NCBI GenBank assembly: GCA_028291515.1
Contig: JAQGHU010000077.1
Location: forward strand, 1 to 64,000
Length of the DNA stretch: 64,000 nucleotides
Source of the DNA: Schlesneria sp.
Lineage (GTDB): Bacteria; Planctomycetota; Planctomycetia; Planctomycetales; Planctomycetaceae
Direction: 5' to 3'
The translations under genes and the position numbers were made by a program. This document shows positions 1 through 9,568 of this stretch, piece by piece (the first letter of the stretch is position 1; each line of letters opens with the position of its first letter). Below the pieces are notes generated by a model. It was not told the origin of the DNA, ran no database searches, and saw only the letters and a program-made list of their open reading frames with translations.

Positions 1-291
1 ACCGACCCCCCACAGCATTGTCTCCAAGCCTGCGGGACCATTCTCGCCGAACAAATCACCACAATTTTCTGCAAAAGCCGCGTATTGGACTTTCCAGAAT
101 CGAATAGAGCAAAAAACTCACGGCCTCAGAGTACTGAATACTATCCACCTCGCCCCTTACTCCTCGGTCGTCACGTTCTGTCGGACGTGGCCGCAAGTTC
201 CCACGGTCAACGATTACACTCTGCTGTCGCAGTGGTTACAGTAGCGTCATGAGATCAAAAATCAGCGGCGCGGCGACTGGCGGATAGTCAC
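1..291. other. Leading intergenic stretch, no gene seen
   Basis: No reading frame here looks like a real gene, and I see no RNA gene or strong hairpin. The last bases hold a GGCGGAT stretch about 6 bases ahead of the first gene's ATG at 292, a plausible ribosome binding site. The upstream end of this region is cut by the window, so a promoter or the end of a preceding gene could be missing. Confidence 0.5.
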
Positions 292-3192
292 ATGAAGCAA
301 TATTTGTTTGTCGGATTGGTCCTGTGCTACGCGGGGCTCTTCGTTCTTGATGCCGTTGCGGAAGACAACGCGGATCAACAGTTGCAAACGGCTCGCGAAC
401 ACATTCAACGCGGACGGTATGACGAAGCTCTGGAAATCCTGGAACCGTTGGCCAAAGGCAAGGATCCAGATGTCGTCGAACTGACGCTGGCTCGATGTAC
501 TGCCCTTCACGAGCAGGGGCAACTGGAAGCGGCCGACGAACTCCTGACCGCGGCCCTAAAAACACATCCCAAGGTCGCATCCCTGCACGCTCTGCTATCG
601 CAATTGCACTTTGAACGAGGTCGATGGAAAGAAGCCACCGCATCTGTCGAAGCAGCGCTGCGAGTCGACTCGGACCAACTTCTGGCGCGGCTGATCCAGG
701 CCCATCTCTGGGCCGAACAGGGCGAGATTAAGCTCGCCGATGACGGCTATCGCTGGTTCGTCCGTTACTACAATCGGCGGCAGCCGCACGATGCCGAATC
801 GCTGCTGCAGGTCTGCCGCGGGGCGTCGCAGTATGCCCGCTGGCATAGTGTCACGCAGATCTTCGACTTTTGCGTCAACACACTCTGCGTGGACGCGCTC
901 AAAGTCGACAAGGAATCATGGCAGGCTCACTACCTTGCCGGGAAACTGCTGCTGGAAAAATACAACAAGGCGCAGGGCCAACCTGAGCTGAAGACCGCGT
1001 TGTCGATCAACCCCCGTGCCACAGAAACGCTGGTGGCTCTCGGCCAGGCCGCCGTTAAGGAATATGACTGGGACGAAGCCGAAACCCGTGCCCATGCAGC
1101 CTTAGAAATCTCGCCCAAGTTGCCCGGAGCACTCCGAGTCCTCGCCGAAGCGAAACTCTATTTTCGCGAACTCGACGAGGCTGAAAAGCTGCTGACAGAC
1201 GCTCTGTCGGTCAACGCGGTCGATCAAGCGACGCTCGCTCTGATGGCGACCTTACGTCTGATGCAGGACGGGTGGCCTGATCTGGATCGCCTGAAACAGA
1301 TCGTCAGCCACCTGGACCACATCGCCGATTTGAAATTGGAATCGCCAACGCGGTTCGAGCAGATCATGATTGACATGGCGACTCGCAATCCCAAACCAGG
1401 CTACTTTCTGACAACGCTTGGAGAGCAAGTCGATCGCTTTCGACAACACTCCGTCGCGGAACCGCTGTTTCGCCAAGCGATCCTGCTGATGCCACAACTC
1501 TCAGAACCGAAGACGGCGTTGGGTCAGCTCTATATGCAGACCGGTCGCATGGACGACGCCCGCCGACTTCTAGACGAAGCATTCAAGGCGGACCCTTACC
1601 ATGTTCGCGTCAGCAACATGCGTAAGGTGCTGAAGGTTCTCGACGAATACGATGCCGTCACGACCGATCATTTCGTTGTTCGAGCCGACAGCAAACTCGA
1701 CAAACTGTTGGCCCGTTACATGGCAGAGTACCTTGAAGAAGTCTATCCCGAACTGACAACTCTATATGGCTTCGAGCCCGACAGCCGCACGCAGATTGAA
1801 CTCTATAACTCGGCCAAGGGACTGTCGGCACATCAATGGTTTAGCGCCCGCATGGTCGGTCTCCCCTGGGTCCAGACGATCGGGGCATCAACCGGCGTGA
1901 TCATCGCGATGACCAGCCCCTCCAGCCTGGAAGAACCCTTGAACTGGGCTCGCGTGATGAAGCACGAATACGTGCATATCCTGACGCTGCAGCAAACCAA
2001 CTTCAATATTCCGCACTGGTACACCGAGGCCCTCGCCGTCCGGTCCGAGGGTTATCCCCGACCGGTAGAATGGAACAAGCTGCTGCTGGATCGAGTCCCC
2101 AAGGGCGAGTTGAAGAACCTCGATAACCTCAGCATGGGTTTCATTCGCGCAGGCAACCAGGCCAACTGGAATTTCGCTTACTGCCAGAGCGTGCTCTATG
2201 CCGAGTACATGGTCGCCAGGTTCGGCGAACCATCACTGGCTAAGTTGCTGGATGCCTACCGCCGCAATCGAACGACCGATCAGGCCATTCCGGAAGTCTT
2301 CGGCGTCGAGAAGGCCGACTTCGAGAAAGGGTATCGCGAGTATCTGGACAAAGTCGTCGCCGAAATCCGCCAGACCGAAGACGAGCCAGAAATCAAACCG
2401 AATCAGATCGAACGGAACTACGAAAAGAACAAGAAAGACCCCGAAGCGGCGGCTCAATACGCGCAGCTTTTACTGTTCATCAAGAAACGAGACGAAGCAA
2501 AAAAGATTGCCGAAGAGGTTTTGAAAAAGCATCCGCAGAACGCGATCGCGGCGTTCGTCGTCGGAGCACTTCTCGTACGCGACGAGAAACCCCGCGATGC
2601 TGTCGGCGTCCTCGAACCGGCCTTGAATGCCGACCATCCCAATCGCCGAATCCTGGAACTGCTACTGCGAGCCCGTCTGAAGTTGAAAGAAACCGACGAG
2701 GCATTCAAGCTGTGTGAATTAGGCAAGAAGCACTTCCCTTATCACAGCGACTGGTGGAAGGGAATCGCCGCCGCTGCCAAGCAGTCAGGGGAAACTCAAA
2801 AGCGACAAGACGCCTTGATCACGCTGACCCGAATCGAAGCGGATGACCCCGCGCCGCGCAAAGCACTCGCGGAAATGGCCCTGGCCGATGGCAACTACGA
2901 TGATGCCTACAAGTACGGCCGAATGACAATTCATATCGATGTACTGGATGCGGAAGTCCATCGCATTCTGGGTGCCGCCCTGTTGGGACTCAAACAACTC
3001 CCACGTGCGATCGCAGAATTCGAAACCGGCCTCGAACTGAAGCCCGGAGACATCGCATTGCAGCTAGGCCTCGCCGAGACTTTGATCGCGTCCGAACGTA
3101 AATCAGACGCCAGAAAGCTGATCGACAACGTTTTATCGAAAGACGCCGACAACGAGAAAGCAAAGCAACTGGCATCAATGATTAAAGAATAG
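292..3192 (+). CDS. Exported TPR protein with peptidase-MA-like metalloprotease core
   Basis: This 966-residue protein starts with a signal peptide (about 1-23, ending near VAEDN). It is then mostly helical TPR-like repeats at about 30-460 and 710-966. Between them, at about 470-700, lies a gluzincin-type peptidase region: H558-E559-x-x-H562 (HEYVH), then E579 in WYTEALAV. HExxH with a downstream Glu is the zinc-site pattern of the peptidase MA-like family (family knowledge). The TPR blocks would serve as protein-binding arms around the protease. Substrate and localisation beyond export are unknown. It stands alone on the plus strand, with repeat-containing sequence behind it and a DinB gene 152 bases downstream. 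The zinc motif is intact, so activity is plausible, but similar planctomycete proteins are only annotated as TPR proteins. Confidence 0.85.
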   Translation: MKQYLFVGLVLCYAGLFVLDAVAEDNADQQLQTAREHIQRGRYDEALEILEPLAKGKDPDVVELTLARCTALHEQGQLEAADELLTAALKTHPKVASLHALLSQLHFERGRWKEATASVEAALRVDSDQLLARLIQAHLWAEQGEIKLADDGYRWFVRYYNRRQPHDAESLLQVCRGASQYARWHSVTQIFDFCVNTLCVDALKVDKESWQAHYLAGKLLLEKYNKAQGQPELKTALSINPRATETLVALGQAAVKEYDWDEAETRAHAALEISPKLPGALRVLAEAKLYFRELDEAEKLLTDALSVNAVDQATLALMATLRLMQDGWPDLDRLKQIVSHLDHIADLKLESPTRFEQIMIDMATRNPKPGYFLTTLGEQVDRFRQHSVAEPLFRQAILLMPQLSEPKTALGQLYMQTGRMDDARRLLDEAFKADPYHVRVSNMRKVLKVLDEYDAVTTDHFVVRADSKLDKLLARYMAEYLEEVYPELTTLYGFEPDSRTQIELYNSAKGLSAHQWFSARMVGLPWVQTIGASTGVIIAMTSPSSLEEPLNWARVMKHEYVHILTLQQTNFNIPHWYTEALAVRSEGYPRPVEWNKLLLDRVPKGELKNLDNLSMGFIRAGNQANWNFAYCQSVLYAEYMVARFGEPSLAKLLDAYRRNRTTDQAIPEVFGVEKADFEKGYREYLDKVVAEIRQTEDEPEIKPNQIERNYEKNKKDPEAAAQYAQLLLFIKKRDEAKKIAEEVLKKHPQNAIAAFVVGALLVRDEKPRDAVGVLEPALNADHPNRRILELLLRARLKLKETDEAFKLCELGKKHFPYHSDWWKGIAAAAKQSGETQKRQDALITLTRIEADDPAPRKALAEMALADGNYDDAYKYGRMTIHIDVLDAEVHRILGAALLGLKQLPRAIAEFETGLELKPGDIALQLGLAETLIASERKSDARKLIDNVLSKDADNEKAKQLASMIKE

Positions 3193-3230
3193 CTCCTACC
3201 AATTCAAAGAACAGTCCCTACCATATCCCT

Positions 3231-3276
3231 CATTCCCGCGACCATATTGGTCATTCCCGCGCAGGCGGGAATCCAG
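3231..3276. repeat. Palindromic intergenic repeat (family E), one full and one partial unit
   Basis: CATTCCCGCG occurs at 3231-3240 and again at 3252-3261. The second copy continues as a short hairpin, ATTCCCGC-GCAG-GCGGGAAT, at 3253-3272, followed by CCAG. A degenerate copy lies at 59090-59113. This is the kind of short palindrome scattered between bacterial genes (REP-like). It lies between two plus-strand genes and could also act as a weak transcription stop or mRNA stabiliser. Confidence 0.7.
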
Positions 3277-3344
3277 TGATTTGCAAATGAAGTCCATCAA
3301 ACGAACCAATCCCTAACCCTGACAGACTCCAGAAGGAACAGTGC

Positions 3345-3836
3345 ATGAACGCCAAGGACGCCATCAACGGCAGCATGGATTTCGGTTACTCCGTCTTGAA
3401 ACAATATTTCTCCGACATGGACGACGCCGAACTGATGATTCGTCCTGCCCCCGGATGCAATCATCTGGCTTGGCAGTTGGGGCATTTGATTTCGTCTGAA
3501 GTCGGGCTGTTGAACCAGGTCTGCCCAGGATCGGGCCCCGAGTTACCAGCCGGGTTCGCAGATGCGCACAAGAAGGACAAGTCCGACTGCAATGATGCTT
3601 CGAAGTTCGGCACCAAGCAGCAGTACATCGACCTGCTCGACAAAGTCCGAGACACCACGAAAGCCGCCCTCGCGAAACTTCCTGATGCCGATCTGGACAA
3701 ACCGGGCCCCGAAGAAATGCGCAGCTTCTGCCCCACCGTCGGATCGTTCTTCACCCTGATCGCCACGCACCCGATGATGCACGCTGGCCAATTCGTCCCG
3801 GTTCGCCGAGCACTTGGTAAGCCGATCGTGATGTAA
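3345..3836 (+). CDS. DinB-family four-helix metal-binding protein
   Basis: The 163-residue product matches the size and helical pattern of the DinB/YfiT superfamily. The candidate metal-binding histidines are H47 in LAWQLGHLISSE and H142/H146 in HPMMHAGQF near the C-terminus. Members often use three histidines to hold a metal and act as thiol-dependent transferases or hydrolases, but the substrate cannot be read from sequence. The start is well supported by AAGGAAC about 7 bases before the ATG. No signal peptide is seen, so it is likely cytoplasmic. It is convergent with the membrane-protein gene ending at 3987, with a large palindrome between them. Confidence 0.85.
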   Translation: MNAKDAINGSMDFGYSVLKQYFSDMDDAELMIRPAPGCNHLAWQLGHLISSEVGLLNQVCPGSGPELPAGFADAHKKDKSDCNDASKFGTKQQYIDLLDKVRDTTKAALAKLPDADLDKPGPEEMRSFCPTVGSFFTLIATHPMMHAGQFVPVRRALGKPIVM

Positions 3837-3848
3837 GGCAGAAGAGGT

Positions 3849-3974
3849 AGCCACGGATTGACACGGATGAGCACAGATCAGAATTAAAAGAATTCTGCAG
3901 CCAGTGAACTCCAGCATCGATTACCCATCAGCCACTTCCTCACCCGTGTTTCATCAGTGTTCATCCGTGGCTAA
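3849..3974. repeat. Large imperfect palindrome (family A) between convergent genes
   Basis: The outer arms are an exact 11-base inverted repeat: TAGCCACGGAT at 3849-3859 against ATCCGTGGCTA at 3964-3974. The similarity continues inward imperfectly for about 20 more bases around a CACGGATGA-type core. The roughly 60-base centre shows no coding signal. Repeats built on CACGGAT/ATCCGTG blocks recur between genes in Planctomycetes and Verrucomicrobia, as far as I recall. It sits exactly between the stop codons of two convergent genes, where a bidirectional transcription stop would be useful. Confidence 0.75.
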
Positions 3975-3986
3975 ACTCGCCTGCTC

Positions 3987-5996
3987 TTAGTCAGGCTCAA
4001 CCGGCTCGATTTCATAAACATCCAGTTGATGCTCTTCATCGGCCGTCACCCACGCCCAACGGAACTTGGTCAGTGGGTGTTGCCAGACATCATCACGAGT
4101 GGCAAATGTTCGTTTGACGACGACGAAACGAGCCTGACAGACGTTCAGATCCTTCAGTCCCTGACTGTCCCAGGGAAACATCTTGAGTTGCGTCCCATCT
4201 CGCTGCAGCTTTTCCTTCAGGTCCACAAAGTGACGCGGAAAGAACCCTGAGTAACCGTTGACCAGAGGTCGGCCATGCATCGTCCCCCAATACATCCATA
4301 ACGATGTTTCCTGATAGTCACCGACAGTGTAGCCCGTCGGAAATGGGAGACAGACAACCGCTTCATCCGGCTGCGAATTCTCACGCAGCCACATGATCCA
4401 GACAGGAGTTCCCAGCGATTGATGATGATACATCGACTGCCGCGGCGGCCAGACTTCGACGATCAACACCAAGCTATACCAAACCATTACCCCCAGCAGG
4501 ATCACTTGAAGAATGACCAACAGGTCCGATGGCGGCGGATTCCGCAACGCGGGGTGCACGTAGGGAACGCTTGGGTCGACGAAGGTTGTAGGCTCTTCAA
4601 GCAAAGGTTCCGGTGGCCTCTTGAATGGTCGATTCCACCATCGCCACGGATTCAGCAGGTCGAGTGCTTCCACGCTTAACCAGACCACCGCCAATTGAAC
4701 GAAGAGCGCGAATCGAAAGGGGCTGCGGATCAGCTTGAAGCCCGGGACATGTTGCTGCAACCACTCGTACGGATTCTCACCACCAATTCTGGGAATCGAG
4801 GGATGAATCATCACAGTTGGCCCCAGAGACAACCCGAAAGCAAGGAGGGCAAACGTCGCGGCAAACAATCCCCAGCGACGCCTCCCTCGAACAAACAGTG
4901 ACGCAATTAAGCCCACTGGAACCAGCAACAGTTTGAGAGTCCCCCCACCCAGCGGCCAGACGTTCTCACGAGTTGCCTCGGGGAACTCAAGTTGAGGGAC
5001 CCACGACCAGACGACAGGTGCCGGCGGATCATCTGACCTATCACCATCATCTTGGGCCGCCGGAATCGTTCGTTCATGAGCTGGCGGCGTGGCGGGCGTG
5101 TCCACGAAATCGCGAGCATGCGCCGATAGGTCGCGAATCCAGCTTTGATCGCGACTCCATTGATGTTCCGCAGCCAACGATCGTTGCACAGTGACCAGCG
5201 GCCACAGCAACAAAGCCGAAAGTAGACCACCAACAACCAGCGGAACCCAAAAGCGCAGTCGCAATAAATTGAAGTTCCACAGCCAGACGGAACTGGGGAC
5301 CAGCAGCAGCGTCAGAAACAGGCCCCAGTAGTTGCACATCAGGTACGTTAGGCAGAACGCTCCTCCCAGCCTTAAACCACGGAGAACAAGCTGGAGGATC
5401 GACGTGACAGGTACAGTGTCGGCGTCGTTCCTCAATGTCGGCACATCGAACACATCCAGCAAGGTGTGAATCGTCCACACAATTCCGAACAACGTCGTGA
5501 GTTGCACCACACCCGATTGCCACCAGATAAATGGCAGCATCTGACACAGCACCCCACCGACAAAAGCCAGCCACGATTGATGCCCGACACGTCGAAACAG
5601 ACAGCAACTGCTATAGCCATTCAATGACAAGATCAGCAGCAGATAGACGTTGTAGGCCAGAATTCGGCTGCCCGTCAGCCAGACAATCGGTGACATCAGC
5701 ACCATCGTCGGCTGTGCCTCCGAAAAGGCGAATGCCCCTGTCGTCGGGTAGAAAATCGGTGCATCCCAGTAGCCGCGAAATCCCCCGGCCGTCCGATCCG
5801 CGTTCCACCACAACGTCCAGACGTTCAGCAGAGGAACGGTCGCTTCGTTCTCAAAACCGATTGAGATCGTCGAAGTCGGTGCCAGGCACAGCGGCCACGA
5901 AGCGTAGATCGCGATTGCCAGATAGACGCACCAGCAACCGAACTCGCGACGCCACAGGCGTCGCCAATTTCGGTAGGATGGTTCGCAGTCCGGCAT
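3987..5996 (-). CDS. Polytopic membrane protein, GT-C glycosyltransferase-like
   Basis: The 669-residue protein has about ten to twelve hydrophobic helices spread over roughly residues 20-520, with an arginine-rich cytoplasmic N-terminus. A more soluble C-terminal part (about 545-669) contains WIMWLRENSQPDEAVVCLP, a pattern common at the end of bacterial GT-C or YfhO-like proteins. Such proteins typically move sugars from lipid carriers at the membrane; the donor and acceptor are unknown here. A second large protein of similar type lies two genes upstream (7281-9524), so the two may serve the same glycan pathway. No obvious ribosome site precedes the ATG. I see no assigned catalytic residue, so the enzyme class is inferred from architecture only. 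Confidence 0.75.
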   Translation of the reverse strand: MPDCEPSYRNWRRLWRREFGCWCVYLAIAIYASWPLCLAPTSTISIGFENEATVPLLNVWTLWWNADRTAGGFRGYWDAPIFYPTTGAFAFSEAQPTMVLMSPIVWLTGSRILAYNVYLLLILSLNGYSSCCLFRRVGHQSWLAFVGGVLCQMLPFIWWQSGVVQLTTLFGIVWTIHTLLDVFDVPTLRNDADTVPVTSILQLVLRGLRLGGAFCLTYLMCNYWGLFLTLLLVPSSVWLWNFNLLRLRFWVPLVVGGLLSALLLWPLVTVQRSLAAEHQWSRDQSWIRDLSAHARDFVDTPATPPAHERTIPAAQDDGDRSDDPPAPVVWSWVPQLEFPEATRENVWPLGGGTLKLLLVPVGLIASLFVRGRRRWGLFAATFALLAFGLSLGPTVMIHPSIPRIGGENPYEWLQQHVPGFKLIRSPFRFALFVQLAVVWLSVEALDLLNPWRWWNRPFKRPPEPLLEEPTTFVDPSVPYVHPALRNPPPSDLLVILQVILLGVMVWYSLVLIVEVWPPRQSMYHHQSLGTPVWIMWLRENSQPDEAVVCLPFPTGYTVGDYQETSLWMYWGTMHGRPLVNGYSGFFPRHFVDLKEKLQRDGTQLKMFPWDSQGLKDLNVCQARFVVVKRTFATRDDVWQHPLTKFRWAWVTADEEHQLDVYEIEPVEPD

Positions 5997-6128
5997 GATC
6001 GAATCGCCCGTGGGGATTTAAGATCGAGCCCGGATGTTGCGCTGTCCCTGTCGACTTCCGCACTTGCCATCCACGATGACGACGGATCGCCGAGCTACGA
6101 TCGTTCGTCATTCATCGCCAGGCCATCT

Positions 6129-7127
6129 CTACGGCTCGAGAACAATCTTGCCCCGCAGCGTCCCCTGCTTCGTGATCGTGTTCTCTTCCTGAAGCTGGTG
6201 AGCCGCCGCCGCTTCGCTCAATGGCATGACCTTGCCGATATGTGGTCGCCATCGGTTCAGTTCGTACAACGCGTTCAAACCCTCGGCCGCATGTCGCTGT
6301 TCTTCCGGCGTTCCGTTGAACATGGAAAATCCGATCAATCGCAGATCTTTCACGTAGAACGGTCCGACGGGAAGCTCGGGACGAGCCTGGCGCCCAGCCA
6401 TCAACATGATGCGACCCCGCGGTGCCATCAGGCTGATGGTCCGATCCAAGGTCGGCTCGCGTTGCGTTTCGACCCAGAGCTGGATCCCGCCGTGCGGTAG
6501 ACTGAAGGCACGCAGTTGATCGTCGATATTCGGGGCATGATAGTTCAAGGCCAAATCGGCTCCCAGCTTCTTGCAAATCGCCAGGCTTTCGTCGTTGCCA
6601 CCCGTCGTCACCACAAACGCACCCGTGGCCTTCGCCAGTTGCACCACGCACGAACCCACTCCGCCCGCTCCGCCGTTGACGAAGACAACTTCACCGGGAC
6701 GCAAATCGGCGTGCTGGAACAGACCCAAGTGAGCCGTCAATCCGACTAGAGCCCCCGCAGCCGCTTCCTGATCGGTCATCCCCGGCGGGGTGCGATACAG
6801 CCAGCGTTCATCGACGGAGGCGAACTCGGCGAAGGTTCCCTGGCGGCCGAAGAGCCCCTGGTTGCTCCCCCAGACTCGCTCACCGACACTAAATCGCTTG
6901 GCTTCGCTGCCGACCTTGACGACTGTTCCCGCCAGGTCGCATCCGATGATGTACGGAAACTTACTCGCCATCGCCACCTGTCCGGCCCGGATATAGGTGT
7001 CGATCGGGTTCACCGAAACCGCACCGACCTTGACCAAGACTTCATTAGCCCGAGGTTCCGGAGTCGGCAATTCACCATATTCAATGACCGATGGTGTGCC
7101 TGTTTCGCGAATAAACGCAGCCTTCAT
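6129..7127 (-). CDS. Zinc-independent NADPH:quinone oxidoreductase-like MDR protein
   Basis: The 332-residue protein matches the medium-chain dehydrogenase/reductase family. It has an N-terminal GroES-like half (GELPTPEPRANEVLVKVG, about 19-36) and a Rossmann half with NGGAGGVGSCVVQLAKATG at about 150-168. The structural zinc cysteines of alcohol dehydrogenases are absent, which points to the quinone oxidoreductase/zeta-crystallin branch, NADPH-dependent reduction of quinones or enones in the cytoplasm. CGGAG lies about 10 bases before the ATG. It sits between the two large membrane-protein genes with gaps of 132 and 153 bases, so it need not share their function. Confidence 0.88.
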   Translation of the reverse strand: MKAAFIRETGTPSVIEYGELPTPEPRANEVLVKVGAVSVNPIDTYIRAGQVAMASKFPYIIGCDLAGTVVKVGSEAKRFSVGERVWGSNQGLFGRQGTFAEFASVDERWLYRTPPGMTDQEAAAGALVGLTAHLGLFQHADLRPGEVVFVNGGAGGVGSCVVQLAKATGAFVVTTGGNDESLAICKKLGADLALNYHAPNIDDQLRAFSLPHGGIQLWVETQREPTLDRTISLMAPRGRIMLMAGRQARPELPVGPFYVKDLRLIGFSMFNGTPEEQRHAAEGLNALYELNRWRPHIGKVMPLSEAAAAHQLQEENTITKQGTLRGKIVLEP

Positions 7128-7280
7128 ACTTCAAACTCCGACTAAACGCGGACACCCGCGAGAACTAGCTGTGATTTGGACCCGCCGTGATTGTATCGGC
7201 GATGCTCGCCAGTCGGAATCGACGGCGGTTGATCACGCCTGACGAATTTGCTCTTGCCATTCTACACATGTCTCTGAGCT

Positions 7281-9524
7281 TTAAGAGCCCAATCGGCCAA
7301 GGACTCGATCCAACCAAGTCCGATGCCAGAATCGAAGGTGCCCCATCACAGCGAGAATGAACAGCGTCGAAAGAGTGACGATCAAACCGAACCGGACGCT
7401 CCACGGTCGGTAGTTCCAGACAACCTCGTGCGTCCCTTCGGCAACCTCAACCTCGCGGAACGCTCCTCGCGATGAATCTGCCGCGGTGTTGCCGTCGATC
7501 GCGACACTCCAACCCGGATATTCCAACTCTCTTGCCAAGAGTATCGAATTCTCAGGCGCGTCAACCTTCACAAGAAATCGATTGGCTTCGCGCTGCGCTG
7601 GTGCTTCCGCGCGACTATTTGCAGCATCCGTCAACAATGTCGCGCGGCCCACCGTGTCGTTCAGTTTGAAGAGGTAGATCGGCTCAGGCCCGCGTCCCCA
7701 GGCGGAATTGAGGAGCGGATCAACGCCCTGCCACAACGGTATAGCTTTCCACGAGGCCTCATCCAACGGAGTAAAACTCAGGATGTGAGTCACGCCGCTG
7801 TCCCGCAACCATTTGCTGAAATTAGGATCAGCCTTCAGTGGCCCCTGCGAGTCATCGGCTTTCGGCATGCCGTCACCGGCAAACAACCGATCGGCGTACT
7901 CGGCCGGGGCAATGCCCAGGTAGACGGGCAAGCAGGAAACCCCCAGCAGATTTCCCAAGTTCTGACCCGGTGCGTAGAGTCGCGGCAACGTTACTTCATC
8001 GAGCAACAATTTCCGCACAGGACTTTGGTCGCGAAGAGCAATGGGAGGCCGCGACACCATCACCGCATACGTGACCATGCGCGACACCAGCCACAGATCG
8101 CCGACCGTCGACCAAAAGACAAAGCAGAAGATCGCGCTTCGAGCAGCCATCGAGCGATGCTGAACCAGACTCTGCAATCCGCGACCAGCAAGGATCGCGA
8201 CCGCCAACGTCGTGACGATCCCATAGCGACCTGGGCCACGAAAGAAATTGAATCCGGGAATGTATCGACCAACCGGCAGTAGCCAGCCGGTCGCATAGAT
8301 CAGTGCCAGTACGCCCGCAATCACCCAAAACCAGGCTTCACCGCTGAGTGGCAACGTCGACTTCGCCTCGCTAAATGCGATCGCCGTTGATTGTTTCTTT
8401 CCTGTGGCGTGACCTGCGGACTGTATCACGCCCCCCCGCCGACGTCCCCAGCAAAACCACCACACGGCCAGAGCTAGCGGGATCAACCCGCAATACAAAT
8501 GAGCTTCCACCTTGTTCGTTGCGACATCCGTCAAACCACCTGCTCGCGACTGCATCAGCGATTCATCCAGTGCCCGATGTGGGCCGAACCAATGCCAGGG
8601 AGCAGCCAGTTCGGCTAGGTTTCGGATGGCGTCGTCACCGTCAATTTCCAGAGGGCTATACCACAGCCACGGTGCGATCATCTGCGAGGCGTACAATGGT
8701 GGCAGGTGTCCGTAAGACGGTTCGTGATCACGTCCCACCGTGGCTCGAGAACTACGAGTCTTCAGCTCCCACGCAGGAACAAGTTGCACCGCCGCGATCA
8801 AGAATCCGGTAACAATTGAAAGAGTTAGCGGCACGGCCAGAGCATAGCGATTCCGTTTCGGCACCTCAGCTTGTGGAATTGATTGATCAGGCTGTCGCCC
8901 CATCGAGTAAATCCGCCACGAGCCATACGCCACGATCAGCAGTTGCGTGATAAATGCCAGATGAAAATGCCCTGCCAGTAACTGCAACCCGAGCACGATG
9001 CTCAGCCCGATGGCATACCGCCAACAGCGAGTCTGAATAAACGACTCGACACACCACAGGGCTAGCGGCAACCACGCCCCAGTCACAATCGCCCATTCCA
9101 GGCATGATCGAGGTGGGAACCAACCGTACGTGAAGACGACCGCCGTCAGAATCGCGCCACTGATCCCCAGGCCGATGCGCCGCGCGAACAACCACGTCCC
9201 CAAGAAGCACACCACATAGTGCGTCAAGTGTTGAAAGTTGTACGCGGTGTTCACCGGCAACAAGTAATAAGCCAGCAAATAGGGTGGATAGGCGGCACCC
9301 GTCTGGCTCTCACCCAGCACCGGATAGCCAAAGCCAGTCAAGTTATTCCAGAGGGGAAATTCGCCCGCGTGCAGGCGATCAGCGAGAAAGGTCTTCTGTG
9401 GAAAGAAGTACGGATACAGGTCGCCGCCGATGAACCCATAACCCAACCACAGCGGCCCCCAGAACAGGACCGTCATCAGCAGAGCCAGCAACAGGATCGC
9501 GATACTGATTTGAATGTGTCGCAA
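7281..9524 (-). CDS. YfhO-like polytopic membrane protein
   Basis: The 747-residue protein has an N-terminal membrane segment and about twelve or more helices up to about residue 490, plus a closing helix near 715-735 (LIVTLSTLFILAVMGHLRF). The segment near residues 20-60 contains GPLWLGYGFIGGDLYPYFFP and FPLWNNLTGFGYPVLGE, the kind of N-terminal loop seen in YfhO-type proteins. The long extracytoplasmic part near 500-710 ends with LEYPGWSVAIDGN, also typical of that family. Members are linked to glycosylation of lipoteichoic acid or other envelope glycans in other phyla (family knowledge); the target here is unknown. The open frame begins with TTG at 9524, with AGCAGG upstream. A large palindrome lies immediately upstream of the start. 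Confidence 0.8.
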   Translation of the reverse strand: MRHIQISIAILLLALLMTVLFWGPLWLGYGFIGGDLYPYFFPQKTFLADRLHAGEFPLWNNLTGFGYPVLGESQTGAAYPPYLLAYYLLPVNTAYNFQHLTHYVVCFLGTWLFARRIGLGISGAILTAVVFTYGWFPPRSCLEWAIVTGAWLPLALWCVESFIQTRCWRYAIGLSIVLGLQLLAGHFHLAFITQLLIVAYGSWRIYSMGRQPDQSIPQAEVPKRNRYALAVPLTLSIVTGFLIAAVQLVPAWELKTRSSRATVGRDHEPSYGHLPPLYASQMIAPWLWYSPLEIDGDDAIRNLAELAAPWHWFGPHRALDESLMQSRAGGLTDVATNKVEAHLYCGLIPLALAVWWFCWGRRRGGVIQSAGHATGKKQSTAIAFSEAKSTLPLSGEAWFWVIAGVLALIYATGWLLPVGRYIPGFNFFRGPGRYGIVTTLAVAILAGRGLQSLVQHRSMAARSAIFCFVFWSTVGDLWLVSRMVTYAVMVSRPPIALRDQSPVRKLLLDEVTLPRLYAPGQNLGNLLGVSCLPVYLGIAPAEYADRLFAGDGMPKADDSQGPLKADPNFSKWLRDSGVTHILSFTPLDEASWKAIPLWQGVDPLLNSAWGRGPEPIYLFKLNDTVGRATLLTDAANSRAEAPAQREANRFLVKVDAPENSILLARELEYPGWSVAIDGNTAADSSRGAFREVEVAEGTHEVVWNYRPWSVRFGLIVTLSTLFILAVMGHLRFWHRTWLDRVLGRLGS

Positions 9525-9568
9525 ACCTGCTACCCGATCCAGCTCACCAAATGGCCGTGTATTGGTGT

